This document shows positions 32,170-42,390 of a stretch of 64,000 nt of DNA, in pieces. A model generated the notes under the pieces. It saw only the letters and a program-made list of their open reading frames with translations, was not told the DNA's origin and did not search any database. Numbering within the stretch: the first letter of the stretch is position 1; the number at the start of each line of letters is the position of its first letter. A program made the position numbers and the translations under genes. Source of the DNA: Echiichthys vipera (Eukaryota; Chordata; Actinopteri; Perciformes; Trachinidae); the NCBI GenBank assembly GCA_963691815.1, contig OY829651.1:33676504-33740503 (forward strand), written 5' to 3'.

Positions 32170-32779
32170 ATTGCGACGTCATCATTCTGCAACTTCTTCC
32201 AATGTAGACATCCCAGTTATTGTCTGTCACCTCTGTAAAGTTTGCCGTTTCTGTATAGTTTGTCATCACTAGGCAAACTTCTGTCTCAGATCGTTCATAA
32301 CTGGAAATAACCTGCGCCGATTCCCAACCACTTCCACCGGATATTGACTACTGATGTAGAATCGTGTACCTCTCAGCTTTTTGCCAAGACTTAGAATGTA
32401 GTCCTTACATTTAGAACTAACAAAATTGACAACAAGAGGTCTTGGTTTACCTTGTTTCTTGCGATGCCCAAGTCTGTGTGCTTGTTCTACATGGATCTTT
32501 TTTATTTCTTCCTCTGGAATTCCAAGTTGATCACGCATAAATATGATCACAAGGGCCTCCGACGTCTCATAAATTTCCCTTTCTCCTTCTTCCTTCTCCA
32601 CTGACCGTTTTAATTAAGTCACTTCAGCCTTCAATTCTTTTAAGATTTCCAGTCTTTGAAGTTGTGAAATGTTTTGTAACATCTCCTGATCCTCCGTGGT
32701 GGATGTAATGTCATCAGAATCACTTGAAGTGAGAGCACTTCTGTTGCGTTTAGAGTCCTGTCCCTTTTTTTTTAGTCAT
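32170..32779 (-). pseudogene. L1-like LINE ORF1 (RNA-binding protein)
   Basis: Starts with an ATG followed by lysine codons (A9 run) near 32779, then a Ser/Asp-rich N-terminus, a stop near 32617, and the frame 32601-32269 with H-R-L-G-H-R-K-K, R-P-L-V-V-N-F and F-Y-I-S-S-Q-Y-P. This is the RRM plus C-terminal-domain organisation of L1 ORF1p, an RNA chaperone. ORF2 lies downstream on the same strand after about 0.3 kb. Confidence 0.7.
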
Positions 32780-33635
32780 TCTTACAAATGTTGTGCCAAA
32801 TATCAGTGACAAGGCACTCTGCAATAATGTCCAACGTCTTAAGAAGCAGTAGAAAGGCAAAACAGAAATCAGGCAGGTAGCCTAATCAAGCCAGGTGAGC
32901 GCACCTTTGTTTGTTTGTCTGTTTAGAGCTTGAAATTATTTCATCTGCCACTTCTTCAGGATGTTCAAATCATACTTATTCCCTTTTTATATTACACTAC
33001 TTAAGCATAATTCTTCCATTCAGTATCATAAATTTGGGACGAACTGACTGAGCTTTTCTTAGCCTTTGTTTTTTGCTGCGGCCATCTTGTCAGTCTACTT
33101 CTCAAGTGTTAATTTGAACAATTTGAACAATTTTGCGTAATTTTTGGTGACAAGCTCCTTTTAGACTTTTGAACTACAGCCTCTTGAAAAGCGAAATTCT
33201 GTTTTAAGCATTTGTGATAAATAATCTCTTTACAGATTACTCTAGGACAAATTTTGGGACTCACTCTACTTAAAGCTAAGTTTGTTCTGAACATTTCCAT
33301 ATAAAACACTTGTGTCATATGCAAGTACCCTTAAAAGGGGAATTTACAAAAGTATGCAAAATCGAGAAAATAGCCCTAGACCTCATTAAGTCTTTTGCTC
33401 TAGTACAAGTAGTTTTACAATATTAACCCTCTGAGACTCCAAAAAGAGCCAGGTGAAAAACGATGGCAGAAATGTCCAATGAGTGAGACTGTATGCACGT
33501 ACTGGGTATGATACTTTCTTTTGTATGTCCTTATCATCCCGGACCTTGAAAATGGAAAATTTTTCAATGTTTTGTTTTACAAAAAGATGAAAATGATCCC
33601 TAAATAGCTTGAAAAAAAGGCTGCTGACAGAGAGA
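32780..33635. other. Unassigned sequence (possible L1 5' UTR plus unknown)
   Basis: 32780-33090 may be L1 5' UTR because it is adjacent and ends near GCGGCCATCTTG. 33100-33635 contains short minus-strand frames without recognisable motifs. Confidence 0.3.
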
Positions 33636-33975
33636 GGATCAAACAAATGTGGTATGTATTTTAAGCAAGTCAGTTAACAGTGCCACTACCCCTGAGAAGT
33701 TTCTACAGAAACCTCTATAATATCCTACTAAACCCAGAAACCACATCAACTCCATTTTGGTGGTGGGCGGAGGGAAATACTGGTAAGCTCTTATTTTTTT
33801 CTGCAACAGGTCGAATTCTACCCTGACCCACAAGCCGACCAAGGTAGGTCACAATAGCTTGCGCAAACTTGCGCCTCAGCCACGCGCATGAACAACGCAC
33901 AGATGCGCTTCACATGAAAGGACCACATGTCGGAGAGCACCACTACGTTGTCCAAATAAACAGTGTGTAACCTGC
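33636..33975 (-). pseudogene. Ty3/gypsy reverse transcriptase - RNase H junction fragment
   Basis: Two overlapping frames give, in 5' to 3' order, Y-L-D-N-V-V-V (a drifted Y-x-D-D catalytic block), L-G-R-L-V-G-Q-G and F-L-G-L-V-G-Y-Y-R-G-F-C, the hallmark of the RT thumb/tether of gypsy elements. About 340 bases survive with a frame break. No LTR is associated. Confidence 0.75.
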
Positions 33976-34332
33976 CTCAGCTCTGTTTATGCTGAAGACT
34001 GGGAGATACAGATATGTGCACTTCATCATTGCATTAATTACCTTGTGGACCAAAAGATCAGAAGTCTATAGCGCTATAGGAGAAAGAGGTATTTGCAATA
34101 TGTATTGAGTGACAAGGTAAAGAATTCACACAACCAACAGGTAAATTTTAAGTGTGTTATATTGTGTTGATTAAAGAGAATAAAACAAAAACATAATTTA
34201 GATGGTCAGCAATCACATATCAACAACAGTTTTCAATAAATCAATTTAAATAAATCTAGTCCCTGAATAAATCAGTCAATCAATCCAGGTTCCACTTTTT
34301 AAGAGACAGGGACATGGGAGTTCAGTAACATG
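33976..34332. other. AT-rich sequence, nothing recognised
   Basis: No ORF or repeat signature stands out between the gypsy scrap and the minisatellite. Confidence 0.4.
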
Positions 34333-34433
34333 TCCCTGGAGTTGGTGTTTGAGGGAGTCTGTCTAAGCCGGTTGTCAGTCCCTGGAGTTGGTGTTTGAGG
34401 GAGTCTGTCTAAGCCGGTTGTCAGTCCCTGGAG
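34333..34433. repeat. 46-bp tandem duplication (two units plus a partial third)
   Basis: TCCCTGGAGTTGG begins at 34333 and 34379, and TCCCTGGAGT again at 34425. The two full units look identical. Confidence 0.9.
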
Positions 34434-34461
34434 TCCATCATGCTTTCGGAGGACTGGGTGT

Positions 34462-35232
34462 TGAAGAATTAATAATCATGTGTTAGCGTGTGTATTAGTA
34501 ATGATTAATGAGAGTGTGATAATCAATGATTGAAGAATTAATAATCATGTGTTAGCGTGTGTATTAGTAATGATTAATAAGAATGTGATAAGTGTGATTA
34601 TAAGGTATGATCATTTAAAAGTGTGATAGTGATTATTAGTCCAAGCTCAAACTTTTCTGCTTCCAGCAAAGCACACAAACTTTTGACTCAAGCTTTTGCT
34701 GCTTTTTCTGCACAGGAACAAGTCAAGGTCACAAAGACAATGAACTAGTCAGCTTTCACACAGGCATCTGGCAGATAGCGGAGATTTAGGAGAATTGCTG
34801 TCCGTGCTGTGCTTCCTTTACAGATAAAGAAGAAGACTCCTGTGGACACAGAGGGTACCCCTACGTGTGGGTGTTGAAGATGGAGGCGTCGTGACGGCTG
34901 TTTCTAAAATACACATATATGCATGCACAAGCGGACATGTAACCACGCCTTTGTAACAAGCATAAATGCTTGAGTTTTTAGAATAGATATCAGAACTTCT
35001 TGACTGATCACGGGTACTGTGTTGTACACAGATGCTCTATATAGAGAATAGAACATTTCTCCAGACGTCTGTATCATCCGATGTCCCTCCTGCTAATAAA
35101 TGCCTGCTGGCGCACTAAACTACCAACGACTCTGCTGACTCCAGAAAGCCTCCTGTAGAATTTGAATTACGCAATATATACTCTGTGAGGTCCTTCTGAT
35201 TTGACTAAAGTATTGTGTGTAAAATTCCTACA
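34462..35232 (+). mobile_element. Solo LTR of the ERV1 family (LTR-A), 4-bp duplication GTGT
   Basis: Runs TGAAGAATTA...TTCCTACA with GTGT at 34458-34461 and 35233-35236. U3 begins with two copies of a 69-bp unit (34462, 34531). A TATA-like CTATATAG is at about 35037-35044 and AATAAA at 35095-35100, followed by GCGCACTAAAC and U5. It matches the LTRs of the provirus at 39070-48777 and the solo LTR at 56624-57346. It arose by LTR-LTR recombination of an older provirus. Confidence 0.9.
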
Positions 35233-35239
35233 GTGTTAA

Positions 35240-35777
35240 TCAGAACGGCGAAGACCAGGTCTTCATCCCGATGGTTGGCATACTTAAGTCTTGTTCTTTA
35301 GCCGCCATGCTAGCACTAACAGAGGCACCAGCGTTAGCACCAGCAGCAGCAGGGTGAGAGCAGTTCTTCCTCTTTGAAGAACTTTTCTTAGAGGATGGAG
35401 TGACCGGAGAAACTATGGCTGAATTCTGATCCAAGCTTGTCACAAAAAAATGAAAAAGCTCTTTATGACGGTCCCAAAGGGAGGGGAGATATTTTCTATA
35501 TATAGTACTTTTTATCAATTATCTCACTCAAGCGAGAGCTGCGAAAAATATTGCAGTACTCTTTGGCTCTTTCCTCATTGTCTTGAGTTTCAGAGAAGCA
35601 ATCTTCTTCGAAAGTGGATCCATCATCTGACTCGAGCTGGGACATGATCGCAGATATAATGAGTGAAACCCAGTGTCTATAAATCATAACAAAGCTTTTG
35701 CTAGCAGCAGCGATGTGAGACAGCCTTGGTGTGCAGAGATCATTCTGTGCTGTGGGAGTCATATTTAAATAAACCAT
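35240..35777 (-). other. Two overlapping unidentified minus-strand frames
   Basis: The frame 35777-35496 (93 aa) has an acidic middle (S-Q-L-E-S-D-D-G) and ends S-R-L-S-E-I-I-D-K-K-Y. The frame 35518-35240 (92 aa) continues Y-L-P-S-L-W-D-R-H-K-E-L and then a Ser/Lys and Ala-rich tail. Together they read like one protein with a frameshift at about 35500. I do not recognise the family. It could be the N-terminus of a transposase or a host-gene scrap. Confidence 0.35.
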
Positions 35778-35888
35778 CTTGTGTTAGGATGGGCTGGGAT
35801 TGGTATGTGACTTATGGTTATCAGCAGCTGTCAGTCAATACGGGGGCGTATAGCTATGTGTCCTAAACTAATGCAAAGCTTAATTAAC

Positions 35889-36518
35889 CCTCCTGTTATC
35901 CTTAGGGTCAATTAGATTCAATGTTTAACATATCTAACTACATGCTTAACACAATTTTTTTTACTTTATATTTAATGACTTTTCCTAATTTAACGGGGAC
36001 AACTGGGAAAACCTAAAATGGACATGATTATGTTTTTTCATGTCGTGTACACAAACTTGTCACACTGGTGTTCCTTTGGGTCAAGTTGATAATTTGGACG
36101 GTATAATCGTTATTATTATTATCTATTTTACAATAAAAATATTTAGAAATACATGCTACTGTCCTTGATAACGGAAATTGCTTTCATTCCAAATATTATA
36201 AATAACACAAAATTGTACTTACTAATAATATACTTACTATAAAACAGACACGAATATCCTTCAATCCAATTTTAGGAAAATTAGTAAGATATTTGGGTTA
36301 TTTTCCTGTACATTTCCAAATACATGTATAAGAAGGTGTTTGCGGTTCTGTGTTTAATTTAAAACGCTATTTCGGCAGTCAATAAATACACATAGAGTAC
36401 CTGACATAAAAACATGAGTAACAACTTTGATTATGATCATTTTCTGGATGTTTATCCTTGGGGTCAAATTAACCCCAAAGATAAACATTGTCAGTACAAT
36501 TGGAAGGTAACAGGAGGG
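35889..36518. mobile_element. piggyBac-type MITE (TTAA duplication)
   Basis: Ends CCCTCCTGTTA...TAACAGGAGGG are inverted, with TTAA at 35885-35888 and 36519-36522. The 630-bp interior also has GGGTCAATTAGA / GGGGTCAAATTAACC-type subterminal repeats and no coding sequence. TTAA targets and CCC/GGG termini are diagnostic of piggyBac elements. Confidence 0.88.
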
Positions 36519-36522
36519 TTAA

Positions 36523-36902
36523 ATAAAAAAGTTTGTGCATGAGTCTGAAATCTCAAATCTAATTTGAGTCAAGTCTTTCTAGGGGGACGAGTCCAAGTCA
36601 AGTCTCAAGTCACATTTGTGTGCGACTTAAGGGTGACTCGAGTCCCTGGTAGAATCTCTGGTTCTACCTGACATGTTTCTACAACATGTTTTTTAGCTGT
36701 GTTATTATGAGTCCACATCACAGACATGTAAATGGTGTGCAATTAGACAAGAAAAGGACACAAAAAAATTGGTATGCAATGGTGACGTAGTTTGAGAAGG
36801 AAAGGAAAAGACCAATGGTCATGTGTGACTCCTGTTGGGACAGGTCTACTGAGTAGGTTAATGTTTCTATTAAGAAAGGTCAGCACAGACCCCAGCAGCG
36901 TC
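36523..36902. other. Intergenic, partial repeat rich in AAGTC motifs
   Basis: 36570-36650 contains repeated GTCAAGTC/CTCAAGTC motifs as in a common fish DNA-transposon end. No partner end was found. The rest is unassigned. Confidence 0.35.
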
Positions 36903-38647
36903 ATGCAATTAAATTAAATTAAATTTTATTAAATTTTATTTATAATGGCAAATCATAACAAAAGTTATCTCAGGACACTTTACAAACTAGGTAAAAACCA
37001 CACTCTATGACTTATTTATGATAAACATAGACCCAACAATTCCCCCGTAGTGTACGGTGGCAACGAAAACCTTCCCTATTACAGGCAGGAATGTCAGACG
37101 GACCCAGCTCTGTGGAGGACGGCCATCTGTCATGACTGGTTGGGGAGGAAGAAAAGGAGAGAGAAAGAGAGAAAAGACGGACAGATGGACAGAGAGAGAC
37201 AAAGACGGACACAAAGACAGAGACATAAGTCATATTCACATTACTATAGATATTATTATAGTTACTGGAAATGTGTCTATGTTATGGCAGTTAATACAGC
37301 AGAATAGTAGAAACAAGCACAGCTAAGGTTAAAAAGTATAATAGTAGCAGGAAACGCCATGCAGGACTACGGCAGCAAGCACCACCACGATCAGCAGAGA
37401 CCTGCGAGACAACAAAGCACAAACAACTCCGGGGAATAAGTTGAATTAGTAACATGCATTGATGAGACATGAATGACACAGACAGAGAGGAGAGAAGCTC
37501 AGAGTATCTGAAAAATCCCCCGGCAAACTAGGCCTATAGTAACATAATTAAGCAGAACAAAATCAGCTTAAAAATAACAACATTGCTAAGGGCTCGTAAG
37601 CCCTAGCTGTAAGCTTTATCAAAAAGGAAAGCTTAAAGTTTACTCTTAAATATGGGAACAGTGTCTGTATTCTGAATAACACTTGGGAGTTGGTTCCACA
37701 GGACAGGAGCTGGGTAGCTGAAGGCTCTGCCTCCCATTCCACTTTTGGAGACTAGGAACGACGAGTAGCCCTGCATTCTTAGAGCGCAGCGATCTAGTCG
37801 GGTAATACGGTACTATGAGCTCTTTAAGATACGACGGAGCCTGACCAATAAGAGCTTTGTAGGTGAGGAGAAGGATTTTAAATTCTATTCTAGATTTTAC
37901 AGGTAGCCAGTGCAAAGAAGCTAATACAGGAGAAAAATGTGCTCTTCGATTTGTTTTAGTTAGTACACGAGCTGCAACATTTTGGACTACCTGGAGACTC
38001 TTAACAGACTTATTGGAGCAGCCTGATAATAAGTAGTTGCAGCAGTCCAGCCTAGAAGTAACCAATGCATGGACTAGTTTTTCTGCATCTTTCTGAGACA
38101 CAATGTTTCTAATTTTAGCAATATTACGCAGGTGAAAATATGCATTCCTTGTCGTAAGTTTTATGTGAGAATCGAAGGACATATACTGATCAAAAATAAC
38201 ACCCAGATTCCTTACTGTGGTGCTGGAGGACAACACAACATCATCCAGAGTAACAATGTCTTTAGGTATTGAGTTTTGGAGGCCTTTGGGGCCAACTACA
38301 ATGACTTCAGTTTTATCTGAGTTTAACATCAGAAAATTGCAGGTCATCCAGCTTTTTATTTCCTTAATGCACATTTGAAGTTTATCTAACTGATCGGTTT
38401 CGTCTGGTTTGATCAACAAATATAACTGTGTACCATCAGCATAACAATGAAAGTTTATGGTGTGCTTCCTTATAATATTTCCTAAGGGAAGCATATATAA
38501 GGTGAATAGAATCGGTCCAATACAAAACCCTTTGGGACTCCGTGACTAACTTTAGTGTGAATGGAGGATTTGTCATTAACATGTACTAAACAGATCTATC
38601 TGATGAATAAGACTTGAACCACCTTAATGCGGTTCCTTTAATGTCAC
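36903..38647 (-). pseudogene. L2 LINE copy B, part 1 (3' UTR and ORF2 C-terminal half)
   Basis: 3' tail of AAATT repeats at 36905-36930, 3' UTR with one minisatellite unit, then the frame 38494-37646 (282 aa). This frame contains H-C-Y-A-D-G-T-Q-L-Y, in which the second catalytic Asp of Y-A-D-D is changed to Gly. The thumb and C-terminal tail follow. The copy is interrupted at 38648 by a Harbinger-type element and resumes at 48945. Confidence 0.88.
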
Positions 38648-38650
38648 TTA

Positions 38651-39069
38651 GAGCGTACTCACACTGTCCTTCCGTACCGCGACCCGGGCTTTAGGGTACT
38701 TGTCCCCCCTCCCTCTCCCCCCGCGCCCCAGCCCCGTTTGTACTCACACTGCCAGGGCCGGCCAATGCTTCTTGCTGTCCATACGCCATCAGGCCGTAAC
38801 ACGTCACACGCATTGATCGCGTGTGTGTGGCTTTGTTTACAAATCTTTCCACAGACGTCTGAGTTTTTGTGCGTCTTGTCGACTGTTTTTGAATATTTTC
38901 ATCCGACCAAATCTGCAGTAAACACTCCACCTCCGCATCACACCAACGTGAACCTTTCACCGCCATTGTTGTTGTTGTTAAATGTCCGCGCATGGTCCGT
39001 CCTTCTATTTACATGTCCGAACAGGCGGACATAACGCTACTGCTGTAGGGCTCGTGCTCGTACACGTGC
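38651..39069. mobile_element. Harbinger-type MITE, copy 1, left part
   Basis: Begins GAGCGTACTCACACTGTCC after TTA (38648-38650). The other end, GGACAGTGTGAGTACGCCC followed by TTA (48942-48944), lies beyond the provirus. A 3-bp TTA duplication plus inverted ends fits PIF/Harbinger. The minus-strand frame 38993-38691 is an exon-like piece with S-R-W-C-D-A-E-V-E-C-L-L-Q-I-W, a Myb/SANT-like (trihelix) DNA-binding helix start. Without the provirus the element is about 579 bp. Confidence 0.8.
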
Positions 39070-39435
39070 TGTAGGAATTTTACACATTACTTTTCAGAAT
39101 TTCACACCAATCAAAAGGACCTAACAGAGTTATATATTGCGTAATTCAAATTCTACAGGAGGCTTTCTGGAGTCAGCAGAGTCGTTGGTAGTTTAGTGCG
39201 CCAGCAGGCATTTATTAGCAGAAGGACATCGGATGATACAGACGTCTGGAGAAATGTTCTATTCTCTATCTAGAGTAACTGTGAGCACACAGTACCCGTG
39301 ATCAGAGGCAAGAAGTTCTGATATCTATTCTAACTACTCCAGCATATTAATCATTACTAGTACACATGCTGACACATGATTATTAATTGAATTATTACTA
39401 ATACACACACTAACACATTGATTTTTAATTCTTCA
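39070..39435 (-). mobile_element. ERV1 3' LTR with internal U3 deletion
   Basis: 366 bp, against 827 bp for the 5' LTR. It retains the first ~90 bases of U3 and the last ~275 (R-U5), and lacks the segment holding the TATA box. The AGCATAT|TAATCATT junction marks the deletion. The shared bases are almost identical to the 5' LTR, with one difference seen. Directly to the right (39436-39445) the sense strand reads AGGGGGAAT, a polypurine tract. Confidence 0.88.
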
Positions 39436-39445
39436 ATTCCCCCTG

Positions 39446-39749
39446 TTGATCACTCACCAGAGTGATCATTCCTCCGAGACCACAAAATCCTGGATGTCTA
39501 AACGGATGCCACGGACGTGGCCTGCCAAGTTCTATAACTCTAACAATTATCAAACCATGCACATATGAGATAAATTACCACTAAAATAATGAATATTACA
39601 ATAAACACACTAAGTGTCCACACACACACTGTTTGTTCTCTACTCCTACTTAACCCCTTTACCCTATTTATCAACTCTATATACTGTGGTGTTCTTTACT
39701 ATTGGTGTATGTGGGTCAATCATAGATTATATGTATTTACAGAAGTCCC
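39446..39749 (-). pseudogene. ERV1 env C-terminal remnant (membrane anchor)
   Basis: In sense orientation, between integrase and the polypurine tract, about 300 bases encode one strongly hydrophobic span (about 39560-39610, rich in I, V, L and F) followed by a short tail with a stop. That position and profile fit the end of a transmembrane envelope subunit. The surface unit and the fusion region are absent. Confidence 0.5.
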
Positions 39750-40170
39750 TTAACCCTGATCGGTTAGATCTGTTCTGACTTGATCTAAGGACCTTTTGGG
39801 CTCCTCCCCCTGTCTACACCTTGAAAGGTGAATCCACTTGTCACTATCCTGCACTTTTACTGCTGTGGAGGTTCGCTCCACTACCCTATGGGGTCCTGTC
39901 CACCTGGGGTGTGTCCACTTTCTTTTCAATGTCTTTACATACACCCAAGGTTCTCCTAGCAAAGTCAGTGGGGCTGGTACTGGTCCTGACCTCCCTTGGC
40001 TTCCTGACAATGTTTTTACCCAGCCTTGGAGTTGAGTCACGTAGGACCATGCCAGTCCTGGTGTGGCCCCTGGCTGTAGCGGTTCCTGGTGTCTTGGTCC
40101 AGGGATGGTGCGACCTGTAAATAACTCATAAGGGGTAAATTTCTTTTCTCTGTTCACACTAGCCCTCTAA
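39750..40170 (-). pseudogene. ERV1 integrase C-terminal part
   Basis: The 135-residue frame (start 40157) carries F-T-P-Y-E-L-F-T-G-R, then the L-G-E-P-W-V-Y-V-K basic block and G-P-H-R-V-V-E-R-T, the GPY/F-type C-terminal domain of class-I retroviral integrases. The coding sequence upstream (L-Y-S-K-R-A-S-V-N) is split by the Harbinger MITE at 40171. The zinc finger and most of the catalytic core are deleted further upstream. Confidence 0.8.
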
Positions 40171-40773
40171 GGGCGCGCTCACACTATCCTCCCGGACCGA
40201 GACCCGGACTTTAGGGTACTTGTCCCCCCTCCCTCTCCCCCCCGCGCCCCAGCCCCGTTTGTACTCACACTACCTGGGCCTCGGCCAATGCTTCTTGCTG
40301 TCCATACGCCTTCAAGCCGTAACACGTCACACGCATTGATCGCGTGTGTGGCTTTGTTTACAAATCTTTCCATAGACCTCAGAGTTTTTGTGCGTCTTGT
40401 CGACTGTTTTTGAATATTTTCATCCGACCAAATCTGCAGTAAACACTCCACCTCCACATCACACCAACGCGAACCTTTCACCACCATTGTTGTTGTTGTT
40501 AAATGTCCGCGCATGGTCCGTCCTTCTATTTACATGTCCGAACAGGCGGACATAACGCTACTGCCGTAGGGCTCGTGCGCGTGCACGTGCGCACGCTCGT
40601 GCTCGTACATGTGCAAACGGCTCCGCTAAAGCCCACCTCTTTCAAGCGGGCCGTGGCGGCCCAGCTGGCCCCAGTTGAGCGCGGAGCGGGTGCGCTCACA
40701 CTACTTAAAGGTACTAGACTTTAGCTGAAAAACCGGTTTTGGCCGCGGCCAAAAGGATAGTGTGATCACGCTC
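40171..40773. mobile_element. Harbinger-type MITE, copy 2 (inside ERV1 integrase)
   Basis: 603 bp with inverted ends GGGCGCGCTCACACTATCC and GGATAGTGTGATCACGCTC. Flanks are TAA (40168-40170) and TTA (40774-40776), one base apart from a perfect TWA duplication. The minus-strand frame 40514-40179 repeats the Myb/SANT-like exon (S-R-W-C-D-V-E-V-E-C-L-L-Q-I-W). Overall it is close to copy 1. Confidence 0.85.
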
Positions 40774-40895
40774 TTAGAGTATAATGCCATAGGCAAACAG
40801 TCTAATCATGATAAACCTATAGTTGCCATCATTTTAGCTATTTTCTCTGTCCTCATTTCCTCCTCATGCTTAATAGGCAGACCTGAAGCTGTCAC
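40774..40895 (-). pseudogene. ERV1 RNase H C-terminus joined to integrase piece
   Basis: Sense reading gives G-F-V-T-A-S-G-L-P-I-K-H, as at the end of class-I RNase H, then within about 20 codons a stop and D-C-L-P-M-A-L-Y-S, a late integrase motif. The integrase zinc finger and catalytic core are therefore deleted between them. Confidence 0.6.
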
Positions 40896-41265
40896 AAAAC
40901 CTGCTCTCTCTCACTCTTTCAACTGACAATGCACTGCTGCACTGGCCTATGCAGAGTCTGCATATGCCTGCCATCAGACTGTACAACGCTGCACAGCCAC
41001 GCTGAGCGACGCTCAGGGAATAAACTAACACTACTCAAAGTGACCTATCACTGAAATGCACCTTTATCTCTCTTGCACATTAAAATCCACACAGCACATT
41101 GTAATATAGTGTTTATCTGCGATACTGTACTTTTATTTTATTTTATTGTTGTTCATATTTTGTATTTTATATTTTATCTTATTTTTAATACTTCTGATTG
41201 TTTTGTACCGCTGCTACGATGACCTCATTTCCCCTCGGGGATAAATAAAGTTATCTATCTATCTA

Positions 41266-41305
<40 letters not shown>

Positions 41306-41306
41306 C

Positions 41307-41362
<56 letters not shown>
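40896..41362 (+). mobile_element. LINE 3' tail with ATCT repeat, inserted in ERV1 RNase H
   Basis: Plus-strand 3' coding end (M-P-A-I-R-L-Y-N-like reading near 40965) and 3' UTR ending in CCTCGGGGATAAATAAAGTT, then a tetranucleotide array. It separates the two RNase H pieces. Confidence 0.75.
41242..41362 (+). repeat. (ATCT)n/(GTCT)n microsatellite
   Basis: About 120 bases: ATCT units, a block of GTCT units and ATCT again. It is the expanded tail of the LINE insertion. Confidence 0.95.
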
Positions 41363-41363
<1 letters not shown>

Positions 41364-41790
41364 GTATATGTTCACTCTCTTTCCCTCACCATGCTTACAA
41401 GCTGCTGTCACTGCCATCACTTCCTCTCGCTGAGCTGACGGTTTTTCTGTCACTTCTCCTGTACTTAGTGTCTCAAACTTTCCCTGATCTTTGATAACCA
41501 CTGCCCATGCTGCGCTTAGTCCTGCATTATCTTTTCTGAAACAGCAGCCTTATACATACAAGTCAATGTCTGGTCGATCCTGTGGTTTTGCATGCAAGTC
41601 GGGTCTCACTATAATGGCTTGCGTTGTCAGTGGAATGCAGTCATGTGGGTTTTCGTCATCTGGAACTGCTAAACAGCTCGCTGCATTAACTCCTTTGTGT
41701 GTTTACATTATGTTTGCATTTAAGCCGTCCTCTACTTTTCTCAGTCGAGAGCCTGATAGAGTAAAAACGGATGATGAGATTAACGCTATT
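41363..41790 (-). pseudogene. ERV1 RNase H N-terminal part
   Basis: Sense reading shows R-P-D-I-D-L-Y-V, then a stop where the Asp-Gly of the first catalytic block is expected, then A-W-A-V-V, S-A-Q-R-E-E-V (catalytic Glu region) and A-C-K-H-G-E-G. The third-Asp region (T-D-S) is cut by the LINE tail. RT sequence should precede it but is absent. Confidence 0.7.
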
Positions 41791-42108
41791 ACACTATGCC
41801 TGGTCAAAATTTTGAGGTGATGCCTGGATTACATTTTTCTCTAATTCTGATTGTGAGGTGATGTGATGAGTGATCTTGTACACCTGTCCTTCTTTAGAGT
41901 ATGTGACTGCCGGGATTGTGGTTTGTTCCCAGTCCTGTAACTGAGATGTTGTTTTTACCATGGGCCCTAAATCTTTAGCTTGACTTCCTGCTCCTAATGC
42001 TAAGCTAATATGGGGTGTTGCAGTGTCACCCATGTTGTACCACTCTGCCTGCTCTACAGTGAGCAGGACTTGTGCTACTACTTCTTTCTTTGATACATAT
42101 GTACTATG
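41791..42108 (-). pseudogene. ERV1 pol linker ahead of RT
   Basis: The frame 42120-41794 has L-L-T-V-E-Q-A-E-W-Y, H-I-S-L-A-L-G-A and K-D-L-G-P-M-V-K, a conserved stretch between protease and RT in this retrovirus group. It stops at about 41794, where the RT should begin. The RT fingers, palm and thumb are not present anywhere in the provirus. Confidence 0.6.
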
Positions 42109-42390
42109 AACTATGGTCACTTCTGTTTTTGCACTATTTGGTCTTATTTACTCATATTTATTCACTCCATATTATATTATTACAAAACAAACAAAACAAG
42201 AACAACCGCACCATGTCATGTGAATATTTATATATGTCTATTTCTATTTCTTACCTTTTTAAAATTTAACTTTATTGCTTAATTTTGCTATTTTTTATCT
42301 TATTTTGTAATATTCTGTTGCGGCTGTGACAAAAGAATTTCCCCGTCTGCGGGACATTAAAGGTTTTCTGATTCTGATTCTGATTCTGAT
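42109..42390 (+). mobile_element. LINE 3' tail ending in (TGATTC)n inside ERV1 pol
   Basis: Same family as 11125-11403, starting at ACTATGGTCACTTCTG. It separates the T-L-D-C-I-Y and S-T-Y-V-S-K-K coding pieces of ERV1, so it is a true insertion. Confidence 0.82.

Noticed and set aside
33424..33440. TTAACCCTCTGAG as a piggyBac end
   Set aside because: No inverted partner with TTAA was found downstream or upstream within a plausible distance.
35889..36518. Autonomous piggyBac element
   Set aside because: Only 630 bp between the ends and no transposase frame, so it is a MITE.
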